Assembly: GCF_038637725.1 (NCBI RefSeq)
Contig: NZ_CP152052.1
Location: 310,001-374,000, forward strand
Direction of reading: 5' to 3'
Source of the DNA: Psychrobacillus sp. FSL H8-0483
GTDB taxonomy: Bacteria > Bacillota > Bacilli > Bacillales_A > Planococcaceae
Length of the DNA: 64,000 nt
Under the pieces are notes generated by a model that made no database searches, was not told the origin of the DNA, and saw only the letters and a program-made list of their open reading frames with translations. The translations under genes were made by a program, and so were the position numbers. Positions 54,047 to 62,991 of the stretch are shown in pieces; within the stretch, counting starts at the first letter, position 1; every line of letters starts with the position of its first letter.

Positions 54047-54913
54047 ATGAAAAAACACATTGCTGCACTAACCGCAATTGCAGTACTATCAGTAGGAGCG
54101 GCAGGTCAAGCATCTGCATCAACTGTTCATACGGTAGAAAAAGGTGATACACTTTGGGACATTTCAAAAGAGATGAACGTAAGTGTTCAAGATTTACAAG
54201 AATGGAACGGACTTAACTCAACAATTATATATCCATCTCAAAAATTAAAAGTAGTGGAAACACATACCGTCGTTTTAGGAGATACACTTTCCCACATTGC
54301 CCAAAAACATGGTCTTTCTGTGGATGAATTAATGGAGCAAAATCAGCTTACAAGTGATTTAATATTCCCGGGAGATAAATTAGTACTTGAAGGCACAAAG
54401 GCTATGCAAGTTAAAGGAAGTTCTGTTTCGCAGCCTTCTACGAGTACACCTAAAACAACAACTAATACAACAGCAAACGCAATAGCTAAAAAAACAACTA
54501 ATGCTACAACTAACACAACAGCTAACACAACAGCTAAAGCAACAACTAAAGCAACAACTAACACAACAGCTAAAGCATCAACTAAAGCATCAACTAACAC
54601 ATCTTCACCAACTGCATCTACTGTAAAAGAAATATCCGTAGCTTCAACAGCTTATACAGCTTCTTGTGATGGATGCTCGGGTATAACATCGACTGGTATC
54701 GATTTAAATGCAAATCCTAACCAAAAAGTCATTTCTGTAGATCCAACAGTCATTCCACTAGGTTCACGTGTATGGGTGGAAGGTTATGGTGAAGCGATTG
54801 CTGGAGATACTGGCGGTTCCATTAAAGGAAATAAAATTGATATTTATATGCAATCTAAAGAAGATGCGATTAATTGGGGTCGCAAAACAGTAAAAGTAAA
54901 AATTTTAGATTAA
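54047..54913 (+). CDS. Secreted LysM-3D-domain cell-wall protein (YocH-like)
   Basis: A 288-residue secreted protein. Signal peptide ending ASA-S near residue 24; two LysM domains (TVEKGDTLWDISKEM, VVLGDTLSHIAQKHG) bind peptidoglycan; a Thr/Ala/Asn-rich linker of about 55 residues follows; residues 205-288 are a 3D domain with its three conserved Asp sites (VISVDPTVIPLG, AIAGDTGGSIKG, NKIDIYM). Acts in wall turnover like YocH. ATG 54047 follows GGGAGG; upstream in-frame ATGs have no site and would break the signal peptide. Confidence 0.93.
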   Translation: MKKHIAALTAIAVLSVGAAGQASASTVHTVEKGDTLWDISKEMNVSVQDLQEWNGLNSTIIYPSQKLKVVETHTVVLGDTLSHIAQKHGLSVDELMEQNQLTSDLIFPGDKLVLEGTKAMQVKGSSVSQPSTSTPKTTTNTTANAIAKKTTNATTNTTANTTAKATTKATTNTTAKASTKASTNTSSPTASTVKEISVASTAYTASCDGCSGITSTGIDLNANPNQKVISVDPTVIPLGSRVWVEGYGEAIAGDTGGSIKGNKIDIYMQSKEDAINWGRKTVKVKILD

Positions 54914-55159
54914 AAGAGTATGGAATAAAGGGGTTCAATATACCGAGGATGGGCACCTCTCACCTATTTCTACATAGTGACTGTCTAGTTTCCAGAAGCA
55001 TTGCACTTTTCTTAGTCAAAACCTAATTTCTAGTGTCTAGTTTAAGAAGTAAATATCAATCTAGAATAATTGGGGATTGAAATAGCAGAAAAGAGAAGTA
55101 AGCAATGACAGAGACCATATGTCTTTTTAGGAACTTGTATAAAGTAGGGGAAGGTTTAA

Positions 55160-55459
55160 ATGGCTTATAGTTATGTAATGGACATTGAGTTGTCACGAGA
55201 AAGTTTTACAGAAGTGAATGACATAATAGTGAAAATATCCAAACTGTTTCGGGAAAGACATAATGCGGACTTAGAAGTGTATTCACCAGCTACAGGAAAT
55301 GTTCACCGTATATTCGCTATCATTAGATTTGAAAATTTAACTAAATTTGAGGAATTAATGAAAAGCGCAGCTGGAGATACAGAGTTAAGGAAGCTAGAGC
55401 AAACTTTTCACAGTATGGCGATTAATACAGAATTCAATTTGTATTGCGAATTATGTTAA
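55160..55459 (+). CDS. Hypothetical 99-residue protein
   Basis: A small soluble protein with alternating beta and helix pattern (ELSRESFTEVNDIIVKIS, HRIFAIIRFENLTKFEELM), which looks like a ferredoxin-like barrel of the NIPSNAP/Dabb kind. No Cys cluster except the last residue, ELC. GGGGAAGG before the ATG. I do not recognise the family. Own terminator. Confidence 0.7.
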   Translation: MAYSYVMDIELSRESFTEVNDIIVKISKLFRERHNADLEVYSPATGNVHRIFAIIRFENLTKFEELMKSAAGDTELRKLEQTFHSMAINTEFNLYCELC

Positions 55460-55466
55460 CCTAAAA

Positions 55467-55507
55467 TAGAAATCCAGCAAATTTCAATTTTGCTGGATTT
55501 CTATTTG
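55467..55507 (+). terminator. Terminator of the 99-residue gene
   Basis: AGAAATCCAGCAAA and TTTGCTGGATTTCT pair, followed by ATTTG. Confidence 0.85.
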
Positions 55508-55699
55508 TTTAAAAGGATGTTTTGCTCACACCTGTTCAAATTTAAAGGAAGGAAGACACATTCGCTGCATCCTGCGGTTATATCTGCATGACTCTACTTA
55601 CCTGTTTCACCTAAATATTAAAACTAGGGACATATGTCCTTTCCAAATGGTGTCTAATTATCTTTTAATAGAGAAAACAACGTGAATGGAGGCGTGAAA

Positions 55700-56125
55700 A
55701 TGAGAGGAATCTTGTTTGCTGTACTCGGTGGTGCCTTTATAACTTTGCAAGGAGTAGCTAATTCGCGAATTAGTCAAGATATTGGGGCGTGGCAGGCGGC
55801 AAGTCTTACACAGTTCACTGGATTCATCCTAGCATTGGTTATAGTTTTGTTCGTACGAGATGGTAATTGGACAATGTTTAAAAAAGTCAAACCGCTATAT
55901 TTATCCGGTGGTGCATTTGCTGCAGTCATTATTTTTAGTAATATTACAGCTATTCATCAAATTGGCGTTACGCTTACGATATCAGCAGTTCTTATCGCGC
56001 AACTTAGTTTGACCTTTTTGATTGATATAAAAGGATGGTTTGGCGTAGTGAAGCAACAGATGAAGCTACCTCAGTTTATCGGGATGGGATTGATGGTACT
56101 TGGTGTTGTGATTTTGGGAATTTGA
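55700..56125 (+). CDS. DUF606/EamE DMT transporter, first half
   Basis: A 141-residue membrane protein with four to five helices of the YdcZ (DUF606) family, within the drug/metabolite transporter superfamily. It begins MRGILFAVLGGAFITLQGVA with NSR, the usual start; GMGLMVLGVVILG closes it. ATG 55700 follows GGAGGCG. Together with the second DUF606 gene at 56909 it probably forms a heterodimeric carrier, with a Crp/Fnr regulator between. Confidence 0.88.
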   Translation: MRGILFAVLGGAFITLQGVANSRISQDIGAWQAASLTQFTGFILALVIVLFVRDGNWTMFKKVKPLYLSGGAFAAVIIFSNITAIHQIGVTLTISAVLIAQLSLTFLIDIKGWFGVVKQQMKLPQFIGMGLMVLGVVILGI

Positions 56126-56175
56126 GGGTAGTGTATGTTTTATGCGTTAAAGCTAAAAGGGGAGGGAGAAGATGC

Positions 56176-56874
56176 ATGAAGTTAATTGAGGATCAAGAGC
56201 AACTCCAATACTATTTGCATGTTCACCAAATTGAATCTGTATTTAACGAGGCGTTATTACAGCACTTATCGTTACATACGTTTGATGAAGGTGAAATTAT
56301 TTGTGAACAGGGAGAACCCCGTAGCCATTTATATATACTTGTTAAAGGAAAGATTAAAATCTTTACAACTTCTTCGGAAGGGAATAAGTTAATTCTTGCT
56401 TTTAAGACTCCTCTTGAAATAGTTGGAGATATTGAATTCATCCAAAATATTGAAATGATCAATACAGTTGAAGCTGTCACACCTGTTTGCATGATTCGAA
56501 TTCACTGTGATTGGTTAAACAAATATGGAAATGATTATCCTCCACTTCTTCAGTTTTTACTTAAAATTATTACGAGAAAGTTTCATATTAAAAATAATTC
56601 TTTTGTTTTTAATTTGATGTATCCAGTTGAAGTACGTCTAGCGAGTTATTTGTTATCTATATCCTTTGATGAATCGAATACCGATTTTAAAGGACAACTG
56701 AGCGTAAGTAATTTAAAAGATGCCGCTGGGTTAATTGGAACAAGTTATAGACATCTTAATCGTGTCATCCAACAGTTATGCAAAGAGGGACTAATTGAAC
56801 GTAACAAAGAGTTTATCATCGTAAAAAATCGAATCGGGTTGAGCACGCTTGCTAATCACAATATTTATGAATGA
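56176..56874 (+). CDS. Crp/Fnr-family transcriptional regulator (YeiL-like)
   Basis: A 232-residue regulator. Residues 15-135 are a cyclic-nucleotide-type sensor (FDEGEIICEQGEPRSHLYIL, VGDIEFIQNIEMINTVEAV); a dimer helix follows; the C-terminal 75 residues are a winged helix with the recognition part DAAGLIGTSYRHLNRVIQQL. No clustered Cys for an Fe-S centre. ATG 56176 after GGAGGGAG. Placed between two DUF606 transporter genes, which it presumably controls. Confidence 0.88.
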   Translation: MKLIEDQEQLQYYLHVHQIESVFNEALLQHLSLHTFDEGEIICEQGEPRSHLYILVKGKIKIFTTSSEGNKLILAFKTPLEIVGDIEFIQNIEMINTVEAVTPVCMIRIHCDWLNKYGNDYPPLLQFLLKIITRKFHIKNNSFVFNLMYPVEVRLASYLLSISFDESNTDFKGQLSVSNLKDAAGLIGTSYRHLNRVIQQLCKEGLIERNKEFIIVKNRIGLSTLANHNIYE

Positions 56875-56908
56875 ATTTGGAACTAAAATTTAATAGGGGG
56901 GTATTGTT

Positions 56909-57385
56909 ATGCTTTTGGGATTATCCATGGCACTGATTGGCGGTGTTTTTTTAAGCTTACAAAATATATTTAATAGCAAAGTAAATGAGCATACAGGCTC
57001 TTGGGCCGCGACGACACTTATATTAGGAATGGGATTCTTAGCTTCACTTACGATTGGCTTCATGGTAGAAGGAGAACGCATTTTTATTTTTGAGAATATG
57101 AAAACATGGTATTGGTTTAGCGGTATTATAGGAGTAGGCGTAGTTACTTGTTTAATCCAGAGTATCAAGTTGCTTGGACCAACATTTGCAATTTCCATTG
57201 TACTTACTTCACAGCTTTTATTTGCATTGTTATGGGATTCTCTAGGTTGGTTGGGTCTAAAACAAGTGCCCTTTACTTTCCAGCAATTATTAGGGGTACT
57301 AATTATTATTGGTGGAGTTATTGTTTTTAAATTTGGAGGTAGAAGAGTAATTGTGGAGGGGACACAACCTGAAGCTATAAAATAA
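56909..57385 (+). CDS. DUF606/EamE DMT transporter, second half
   Basis: A 158-residue membrane protein of the same family as the 55700 product: MLLGLSMALIGGVFLSLQNI with FNSKVNEHTGSWAAT at the N-terminus, AISIVLTSQLLFALLWD in the middle and GVLIIIGGVIVF near the end. GGGGGG precedes the ATG. Two short DUF606 proteins are expected to pair head to tail. Confidence 0.88.
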   Translation: MLLGLSMALIGGVFLSLQNIFNSKVNEHTGSWAATTLILGMGFLASLTIGFMVEGERIFIFENMKTWYWFSGIIGVGVVTCLIQSIKLLGPTFAISIVLTSQLLFALLWDSLGWLGLKQVPFTFQQLLGVLIIIGGVIVFKFGGRRVIVEGTQPEAIK

Positions 57386-57387
57386 AA

Positions 57388-57435
57388 AAGAAAGGTACTA
57401 GACTGGGGAATTTCCTTCTAGTCAAGTACCTTTTC
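57388..57435 (+). terminator. Terminator of the DUF606-Crp unit
   Basis: AAAGGTACTAGACT and AGTCAAGTACCTTTT pair (one bulge). It lies between converging genes. Confidence 0.8.
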
Positions 57436-57448
57436 CTGTTAGTAAGAC

Positions 57449-58018
57449 TCAGTCGTCCTCATTATTGTCATCAAATTCTAGCTCTAATACCGCACCAGTA
57501 CTTGCATTGATCGTTATTTCAGCTTCCCCTTTTTTTGTTTGAAGCTTTATTTCGTACTCAAATGTTCCATCTTCAGAATCTAATTCAATTGATTTCACAT
57601 CACCGTTCATTTGTTTTTTAGCAATGGCAATAGCTTTTTTTTCTGTGATGAGGGATTTTGCAGATTTAGCTTGGGCAAGAGCTTTATCGTCGTTGTCATC
57701 ATTCTCATCGTCATCGAGGCTTTCTCGAACATTTATCACCTTAGCTGTATATGCATCCACTTTTACTTCATATTCCTTATTCTTATCCGCATCAATATCT
57801 ACTTCATAATACATATTACTGTGTTCTGTTTCTAACTCTACGCTTTCGACGGTTCCATTAGCTTTCTTTAATGCAACTTCTATTGCTTTTTCAATTCCGA
57901 TTAACTTTTTGCTTTGTTCTGTGCTAATCTTTACGTCATCCTCTGCAAACGCGTTAATACCGATTGCACCACTTATTGCAAGTACGGTTGCTAATGAACC
58001 AAGTACTATTTTCTTCAT
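57449..58018 (-). CDS. Secreted PepSY-domain protein (YkoJ-like)
   Basis: A 189-residue exported protein: signal peptide (KKIVLGSLATVLAISGAIG, cleavage near FAE), then two PepSY domains (IGIEKAIEVALKKANGTVES to AYTAKV; ITEKKAIAIAKKQMNGDVKS to ASTGAV), separated by an Asp/Asn-rich acidic linker. ATG 58018 follows GAGGAGGA. In Bacillus subtilis two such proteins (ykoI, ykoJ) flank the ykoG-ykoH two-component genes, as here. Possibly inhibits a protease or senses envelope ions. Confidence 0.85.
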   Translation of the reverse strand: MKKIVLGSLATVLAISGAIGINAFAEDDVKISTEQSKKLIGIEKAIEVALKKANGTVESVELETEHSNMYYEVDIDADKNKEYEVKVDAYTAKVINVRESLDDDENDDNDDKALAQAKSAKSLITEKKAIAIAKKQMNGDVKSIELDSEDGTFEYEIKLQTKKGEAEITINASTGAVLELEFDDNNEDD

Positions 58019-58170
58019 TATTTGTTCCTCCTCGTTATCATTTACCTTACACTTCATACTATATACAGTGAAAGCAAAAGGACGGGGAAAGAAAGGTTAA
58101 AATTTGGAGAGAAAAGGTAGGTTTAAGTATTATAAAAAAAGGCACTGTTAAAACACATGGTTGTCATTTG

Positions 58171-58272
58171 GTAGAATCCTCTTCTCTCCAGTGGCGAACC
58201 GACAAGCCTCACTGGCTAGGCCTACGGGTTCTCGTCTGCCTCGCTTTAGGTCAGGATTCTGTGCAGATTCTA
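58171..58272. repeat. GC-rich palindromic intergenic element
   Basis: Bounded by TAGAATCCTC and AGGATTCTG with TGCCTCGCTTTAGG inside, and with CTCCAGTGGCGAACCG and CTCACTGGC. Resembles the family of GC-rich intergenic elements at 61535-61650 and of Bacillales in general. No coding frame. Confidence 0.5.
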
Positions 58273-58314
58273 GCGCAAATTATATGCTAAAAAAACAGTA
58301 GAATATTACAGCGT

Positions 58315-58360
58315 AAAAAAAGTGACAGGTCCATGTTGGGCTTAATGGAACTGTCACTTA
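58315..58360 (-). terminator. Terminator after the YkoI-like gene
   Basis: AGTGACAG and CTGTCACT with inner TCCA/TGGA, followed on the minus strand by TTTTTTTACG. Confidence 0.85.
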
Positions 58361-58401
58361 TCTATATTATTCAAATTTCTATCAGAGGGTATGCTTTGTA
58401 G

Positions 58402-59127
58402 TTACTCATCCCAATTAACCGATTTTACTTCTCCTGTGTATGCATCGACTTGGACGATAGCTTCCCGATCTTCCTCACCATTTTCCATTTCAACTTCGAC
58501 TAGGTAATAAGGGGGGGAGCCAGAAGGTTGATGAAATGTTACATCATCATCTGCCTTCCCATTTAAGTGTTTTGCTGCAATTACAATAGCATCTTCTACC
58601 GTAATTACTGTGTTTTCCTTAATTGTAGGAGAAGGTATAACCATAGAATCGATGATTTCACCTGTAAATGGATCAACCTTTAGTTTTAGTTTTTCGTTGT
58701 CTTTAGTGACAATCGCCTGATAATAGTAGTTGTCATTTTTTTGAATCATTTCGATTGATTGTAGCTCCCCTTGAGTAGTAAGTTTCTCCTCAATTTCTTT
58801 TTGTGATAGCGGTAGTTCTGTTTGAGGCTCCTCTTTCGAAGAGTTTTCTACTTTTGGGAGTCGTTCTAAGGAGAGAACATCCCCAGTTTTTGCATCAATC
58901 TTTATAATATATAATCCAGTTTCTAACTGCATTTCAATCTGATATTCATCTTCATTCTTTGTTGTTTTTACTATATCACCTGGGTATTTTTCAAGCACTG
59001 CCGTTTTCGCTTCTTCCTCTGTTAAGTTCTGCGCAGAGAAGGTAGGAGAAAACCATCGAAACCCTACGATTAACAATAAAACAAGGAGAATAAATCCAAC
59101 TGTCCACGTCCATTTTTTTTTCTTCAT
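58402..59127 (-). CDS. Membrane-anchored PepSY-domain protein (YkoI-like)
   Basis: A 241-residue protein with an N-terminal membrane anchor (WTWTVGFILLVLLLIVGF) and three PepSY repeats, each ending in a VDxxTGE pattern (KIDAKTGDVL, KVDPFTGEII, QVDAYTGEVK). GAGGTGATA before ATG 59127. Stands directly downstream of the sensor kinase (70-bp gap) and likely forms part of its operon. Similar to YkoI of Bacillus subtilis, also adjacent to a two-component pair. Confidence 0.85.
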   Translation of the reverse strand: MKKKKWTWTVGFILLVLLLIVGFRWFSPTFSAQNLTEEEAKTAVLEKYPGDIVKTTKNEDEYQIEMQLETGLYIIKIDAKTGDVLSLERLPKVENSSKEEPQTELPLSQKEIEEKLTTQGELQSIEMIQKNDNYYYQAIVTKDNEKLKLKVDPFTGEIIDSMVIPSPTIKENTVITVEDAIVIAAKHLNGKADDDVTFHQPSGSPPYYLVEVEMENGEEDREAIVQVDAYTGEVKSVNWDE

Positions 59128-59197
59128 CGTTTATCACCTCACGTAACAGTTTGATGAGCTTATTATATAATCGAAAAGTAAGAAAACGGTAAGAATT

Positions 59198-60553
59198 TTA
59201 CACTTCTTTTGTCTTGAAAAAAAGAGTAGCTGTCGTTCCGTGGTTTTCTATGCTGTCCAATTCAATTCGAACACTTATTGCCCCAGCTATTTGCCTTGCC
59301 ATTGTAAGTCCTAAGCCGGATCCTCCTTGCTTTCTGCTCCTTGCTTGGTCCACTCGGTAAAATCGATCAAATACTTTAGTTAATTCATCCTGTGGTATTC
59401 CAATTCCTCTGTCCTCGATTTGGATATATGTTTCATTTGATGTGTGACCAACATTAATGGTAATGCGTTCCTCGCTATACTTTAGAGCGTTATCTAAAAA
59501 TATAAAGAGTAGCTGTTTTAGCTTTTGAAAATCTGTATATCCATTCGTGGTTTCGCTGTTCTCAACTATAATTTCTCGTTGGTATGTGTTTTGGAATGAC
59601 TTTGCTGTTTCCATTACGAGTTCTGTTACATTTATTTGTTCTAACTTAATATTCCATTGTTCCTGCTGTCTCGCTAGTAGCAATAACTGTTCTGTCATTT
59701 CTCTCATTCGCACAGCTTCGGAGTGGATCGCCTCTACGGATTCTTCAAATAAATCCGGACGTTCAAGTCCTCTTCGTTTTAAAAGATCCGAGTAGTTTTC
59801 AATAATCGTTAAAGGGGTTCTTAATTCATGGGAAGCATTTGACACGAATTGTTCTTGATTTTCAAAGTTAGTTTGAAGCAAATCAATCATATGATTAAAG
59901 GTTTCTCCCATCTCCACGAGCTCGCTCTCCGAAGTATTTTCCAATTCCAAACGCTTGAATTGTCCGCTTTTTTGGATGTCTTTCATTGTATTAATCATCG
60001 ATCTGATCGGTTGTAAAATGAAATTACTCAAAATTCTACTCGAGAGAAAAACAGGGATCATGGCGATGGCCGTTACCGCAATTAACACGATGCGCAGCAT
60101 TCGGATCATCTCGTCCGTTGCTTGAATACTGCTTGTCACTTGTAGATTTACAACATTTCCATCCTTCCAAACGACCGGATAGGAGACAAACACATACTGC
60201 TTATTTTTATATGAGATTATCTCACTCACTTCACCAGGGGAATAGCTACTTGTGCGAGACTCTAATGTGTCCTCTGAAGGAGTAATAATCTTCGCTTCAC
60301 TTGTTAAATCCTCTTTCAACACTTGTATCATCCCTTCCACTGGCACATAGGCTAGTAGAAGCTGGCTAGGAGGAATTTGATCAATTGCACTACCGATATC
60401 CGATACGATTCTTTCAACCTCTGCAGTAGCTCGATCAAGTTCATTTGACATCATTAGATGGCTGAAAAGAAAATAAATGGAAGTGTTCATGAGTATTAAT
60501 AAAAAAATAAATAACACCGAAGTATATAAATTAATTTTATTTCGAAGTTTCAT
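59198..60553 (-). CDS. Sensor histidine kinase (YkoH-like)
   Basis: A 451-residue membrane kinase. Two membrane helices (about 8-32 and 155-175) flank an extracellular sensor of about 120 residues; then HAMP (SNFILQPIRSMINTMKDI), the HisKA domain with the phospho-His in SNASHELRTPLT, and HATPase_c with DNALKYS, EDRGIGIP, FDRFYRVD and GGSGLGL. It overlaps the regulator stop by 4 bp. Sequence and neighbours resemble ykoGH of Bacillus subtilis. Confidence 0.9.
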   Translation of the reverse strand: MKLRNKINLYTSVLFIFLLILMNTSIYFLFSHLMMSNELDRATAEVERIVSDIGSAIDQIPPSQLLLAYVPVEGMIQVLKEDLTSEAKIITPSEDTLESRTSSYSPGEVSEIISYKNKQYVFVSYPVVWKDGNVVNLQVTSSIQATDEMIRMLRIVLIAVTAIAMIPVFLSSRILSNFILQPIRSMINTMKDIQKSGQFKRLELENTSESELVEMGETFNHMIDLLQTNFENQEQFVSNASHELRTPLTIIENYSDLLKRRGLERPDLFEESVEAIHSEAVRMREMTEQLLLLARQQEQWNIKLEQINVTELVMETAKSFQNTYQREIIVENSETTNGYTDFQKLKQLLFIFLDNALKYSEERITINVGHTSNETYIQIEDRGIGIPQDELTKVFDRFYRVDQARSRKQGGSGLGLTMARQIAGAISVRIELDSIENHGTTATLFFKTKEV

Positions 60554-61251
60554 GTTACATCCTTTAAGACATAACCAACACCTCTAACGGTATGAATTAA
60601 TGCCTGTTCAAAGTTGGCATCTACTTTTTTTCTCAGGTAACGGATATACACATCCACTATTTTCGTTTCTCCGTCATAATCGTATCCCCAAACGGCCTCG
60701 AGAATCTGGTCCCGATCTAAAACCTGGCGCTTATTTCTCAATAAATATAAAAGTAAATCATATTCCTTTGGTGTTAGGTCAATATCATGTTCTTTTCGTA
60801 TTACTTCTCGGGTTTTCTCATTTAGCTTCAAATCACCTGCATGGAGCCATACATCACTTTCCACAATTGGAGAAGATGCAATTTGCTTCATCCGTAAGAC
60901 AGCTCGAATTCTAGCGAGTAATTCTTCCATTCGAAAAGGTTTGGTAATATAGTCATTAGCGCCGAGGTCGAGACCAGATACTTTATCTTCAATCGAATCC
61001 TTTGCTGTTAACAAAATAACAGGAATCGACGAATCTTTTCCTCGTATGCGTCGAAGCAACTCGATTCCGCTCATCCCTGGGAGCATTATATCTAATAATA
61101 TTAAGTCCCATTTTTGGGACAGATATATTTCTAGCGCATCTATTCCATTTGTAGCTTTCCCTAATTCATATCCTTCATATCCTAACTCGATTTCCAGCAG
61201 TCTTAAAATTTTCTCTTCATCTTCGACGATTAAAATGGATTCTTTAGCCAA
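60550..61251 (-). CDS. OmpR-family response regulator (YkoG-like)
   Basis: A 233-residue regulator. Receiver: acidic pocket EDEEK, phosphoacceptor Asp in DLILLDIMLPGMSG (about residue 54), Lys in YITKPF. C-terminal winged helix with LTPKEYDLLLYLLRNKRQVL and GYVLK at the end. GAGGTGGAA just before the ATG. First gene of the operon with the kinase and, probably, the PepSY genes. Confidence 0.92.
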   Translation of the reverse strand: MAKESILIVEDEEKILRLLEIELGYEGYELGKATNGIDALEIYLSQKWDLILLDIMLPGMSGIELLRRIRGKDSSIPVILLTAKDSIEDKVSGLDLGANDYITKPFRMEELLARIRAVLRMKQIASSPIVESDVWLHAGDLKLNEKTREVIRKEHDIDLTPKEYDLLLYLLRNKRQVLDRDQILEAVWGYDYDGETKIVDVYIRYLRKKVDANFEQALIHTVRGVGYVLKDVT

Positions 61252-61534
61252 TAGTCATTCCACCTCTCGTTATTTTTCCTTGTCTTTTATTCTACATGAC
61301 TCCAATGAATTTTAGAAAGAAGATGGGGTATGCGTGAGAGACAATTAAGTTCTCTTTAATAGAGGAAGAAAGTCTACATTTGCCCTTTATTCATAGGTAC
61401 AGTTATATTTTACTTTTGTGTACTAGCATATTATTTGAGGTAGAATCAGCAAAGACCCCGCAAGCACAGCCAGAGGGCACTGAAAAAGTGGTATTCTAAT
61501 AAAATTCCTAATAAATATCCGCTAATTGGATTTA
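61252..61534. other. Spacer upstream of the ykoG-like gene
   Basis: Holds the minus-strand promoter and AT-rich DNA. Nothing recognised. Confidence 0.4.
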
Positions 61535-61650
61535 GCACGGCTCTGTTCGCTTTCCGTGGGCGAGCGCCGAGCCTCCTCCTACGCTACGCTTCGTGCGGGG
61601 TCTCGGCTGTCTCGCTTTCTCACAGGAGACTCACGCCGCCGTGATCCTCT
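61535..61650. repeat. GC-rich palindromic intergenic element
   Basis: Begins GCACGGCTCTGTTCGC and ends GCCGCCGTGATCC, so outer arms CACGGC and GCCGTG pair. Inside are GCTTTCCGTGGGCGAGCG, GAGCCTCCTC and GGGGTCTCGGCTGTCTCGC. Much richer in GC than the flanks. Related in pattern to the 58171 element; a recurring Bacillales intergenic element. Confidence 0.6.
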
Positions 61651-61873
61651 AGTACACAGTATCGTCACATCAAATATTTATCATAAAAAATTCTGTATAG
61701 AGTTTTTTAGTGACCTTCGCAGCCAAGGAGGCATGTCGGTTTGCCAAGGAAAGTAAGTGGATTCCGCCTAGTAACACCAGGGTAGTTTATCGATGTCTAT
61801 TCTTAAGAATTTCAATTTTTTATTACAAAGAGCATAAGATAATAGGTATGAATCATACGGAAGGTGGAATTCA

Positions 61874-62527
61874 ATGAATAATTCAAAGGAGCATCAGCTA
61901 TCATCTTCTCCTTTACGTGTAATCACAGTGACTGGAAATGGTCAGGTAGCTACTCAACCGGACTATGTGCAACTTCGATTCGAAGTGAGTACAGAAGGAA
62001 AAGATGTAAGTGAAGCTCAGCAAGAAAATGCAATTATCATGAATCGTGTTATTCAGTCGATTTTAGCGCTAAACATTCCAAAAGAGGATATCCAAACTGT
62101 CGCATATAATGTAACAGCTAATTATGATTATATTGAAGGGAAACAAGTTTTTAGAGGATATGAAGTTACAAATGCTATTACTGTAAAAGTAACAGATATA
62201 AGTCAAGTCGGAATAGTAATTGATACAGCAGTACAAAATGGTGCAAATCGAATTTCATCCATTCAGTTTGGAATTGAAAATCCAGATGCATCTTATCAAC
62301 AAGCCCTCCGTTTAGCTCTAAAAGATGCGCAAACGAAAGCAAAAACAATAGCGGAGACAATGAAATTAACTTTGCACCCACAACCGATAGAGATAGTAGA
62401 AGAGCGTGAAGCTCAAGCTGTACCGTTGTTTAAATCGGTTGCAATGGCAGATCAGTCACAAGTTACACCAATTGAACAAGGTAAAATCACGATTAGTGCA
62501 GCTGTTAGGGTTAAATTTCAATATTAA
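61874..62527 (+). CDS. SIMPL-domain protein (DUF541)
   Basis: A 217-residue protein of the SIMPL family (YggE-like). It opens with the typical ITVTGNGQVATQPDYVQLR, followed by NIPKEDIQTVAYNVT, then RGYEVTNAITVKV. No signal peptide is seen, unlike many relatives, so it may be cytoplasmic. GGAAGGTGG lies about 6 nt before the ATG. Linked to oxidative-stress tolerance in other bacteria; the role here is unknown. Confidence 0.88.
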   Translation: MNNSKEHQLSSSPLRVITVTGNGQVATQPDYVQLRFEVSTEGKDVSEAQQENAIIMNRVIQSILALNIPKEDIQTVAYNVTANYDYIEGKQVFRGYEVTNAITVKVTDISQVGIVIDTAVQNGANRISSIQFGIENPDASYQQALRLALKDAQTKAKTIAETMKLTLHPQPIEIVEEREAQAVPLFKSVAMADQSQVTPIEQGKITISAAVRVKFQY

Positions 62528-62707
62528 TGACGCGATTCCGTCTAGGTTAATACCAAAAGTTTGATATAATATTTTACTTGTCTCTTCACCTGTTACTTCC
62601 TTTTTCAAATGAGATAGGCGCATACCGATTGCTAATCTAGCCAGAGACGTTATAGATGTATCAATGTTAGTAGGAACTTGTAATGACACTGCATTTTTTT
62701 ATCTAAA

Positions 62708-62748
62708 AAGAGAGAAACACGGAGAAGATGTTCTTCGTGTTTCTTTTA
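62708..62748 (+). terminator. Terminator of the SIMPL gene
   Basis: AGAAACACGGAGAA and TTCTTCGTGTTTCT pair (one wobble), followed by TTTATTTA. The stretch 62528-62700 before it holds no supported gene. Confidence 0.8.
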
Positions 62749-62991
62749 TTTATTTTATGTGCGTATTCTCTAGCTTAAGGGTAAAGATAATTAAGAATTG
62801 AACTAGACATTTTTAAATCAACAACAAGAACAAAAGTGGAATTAAGGCGAAGAATTTGAATTCACTTTTATTTTACATTACTTTTATTCTTTGTTAAGCT
62901 TCCTTAATGTCGTCTGTCATCAGATGTCTTAAAATGGTTTTTAACTAAAGGAAGCGTTTTCTTCCTATTACATACTAAGAAGGTGTCTACT

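Noticed and set aside
62456-62689. 77-codon minus-strand frame overlapping the end of the SIMPL gene
   Set aside because: No ribosome site and nearly 70 bp overlap with a well-supported gene; composition not distinctive.
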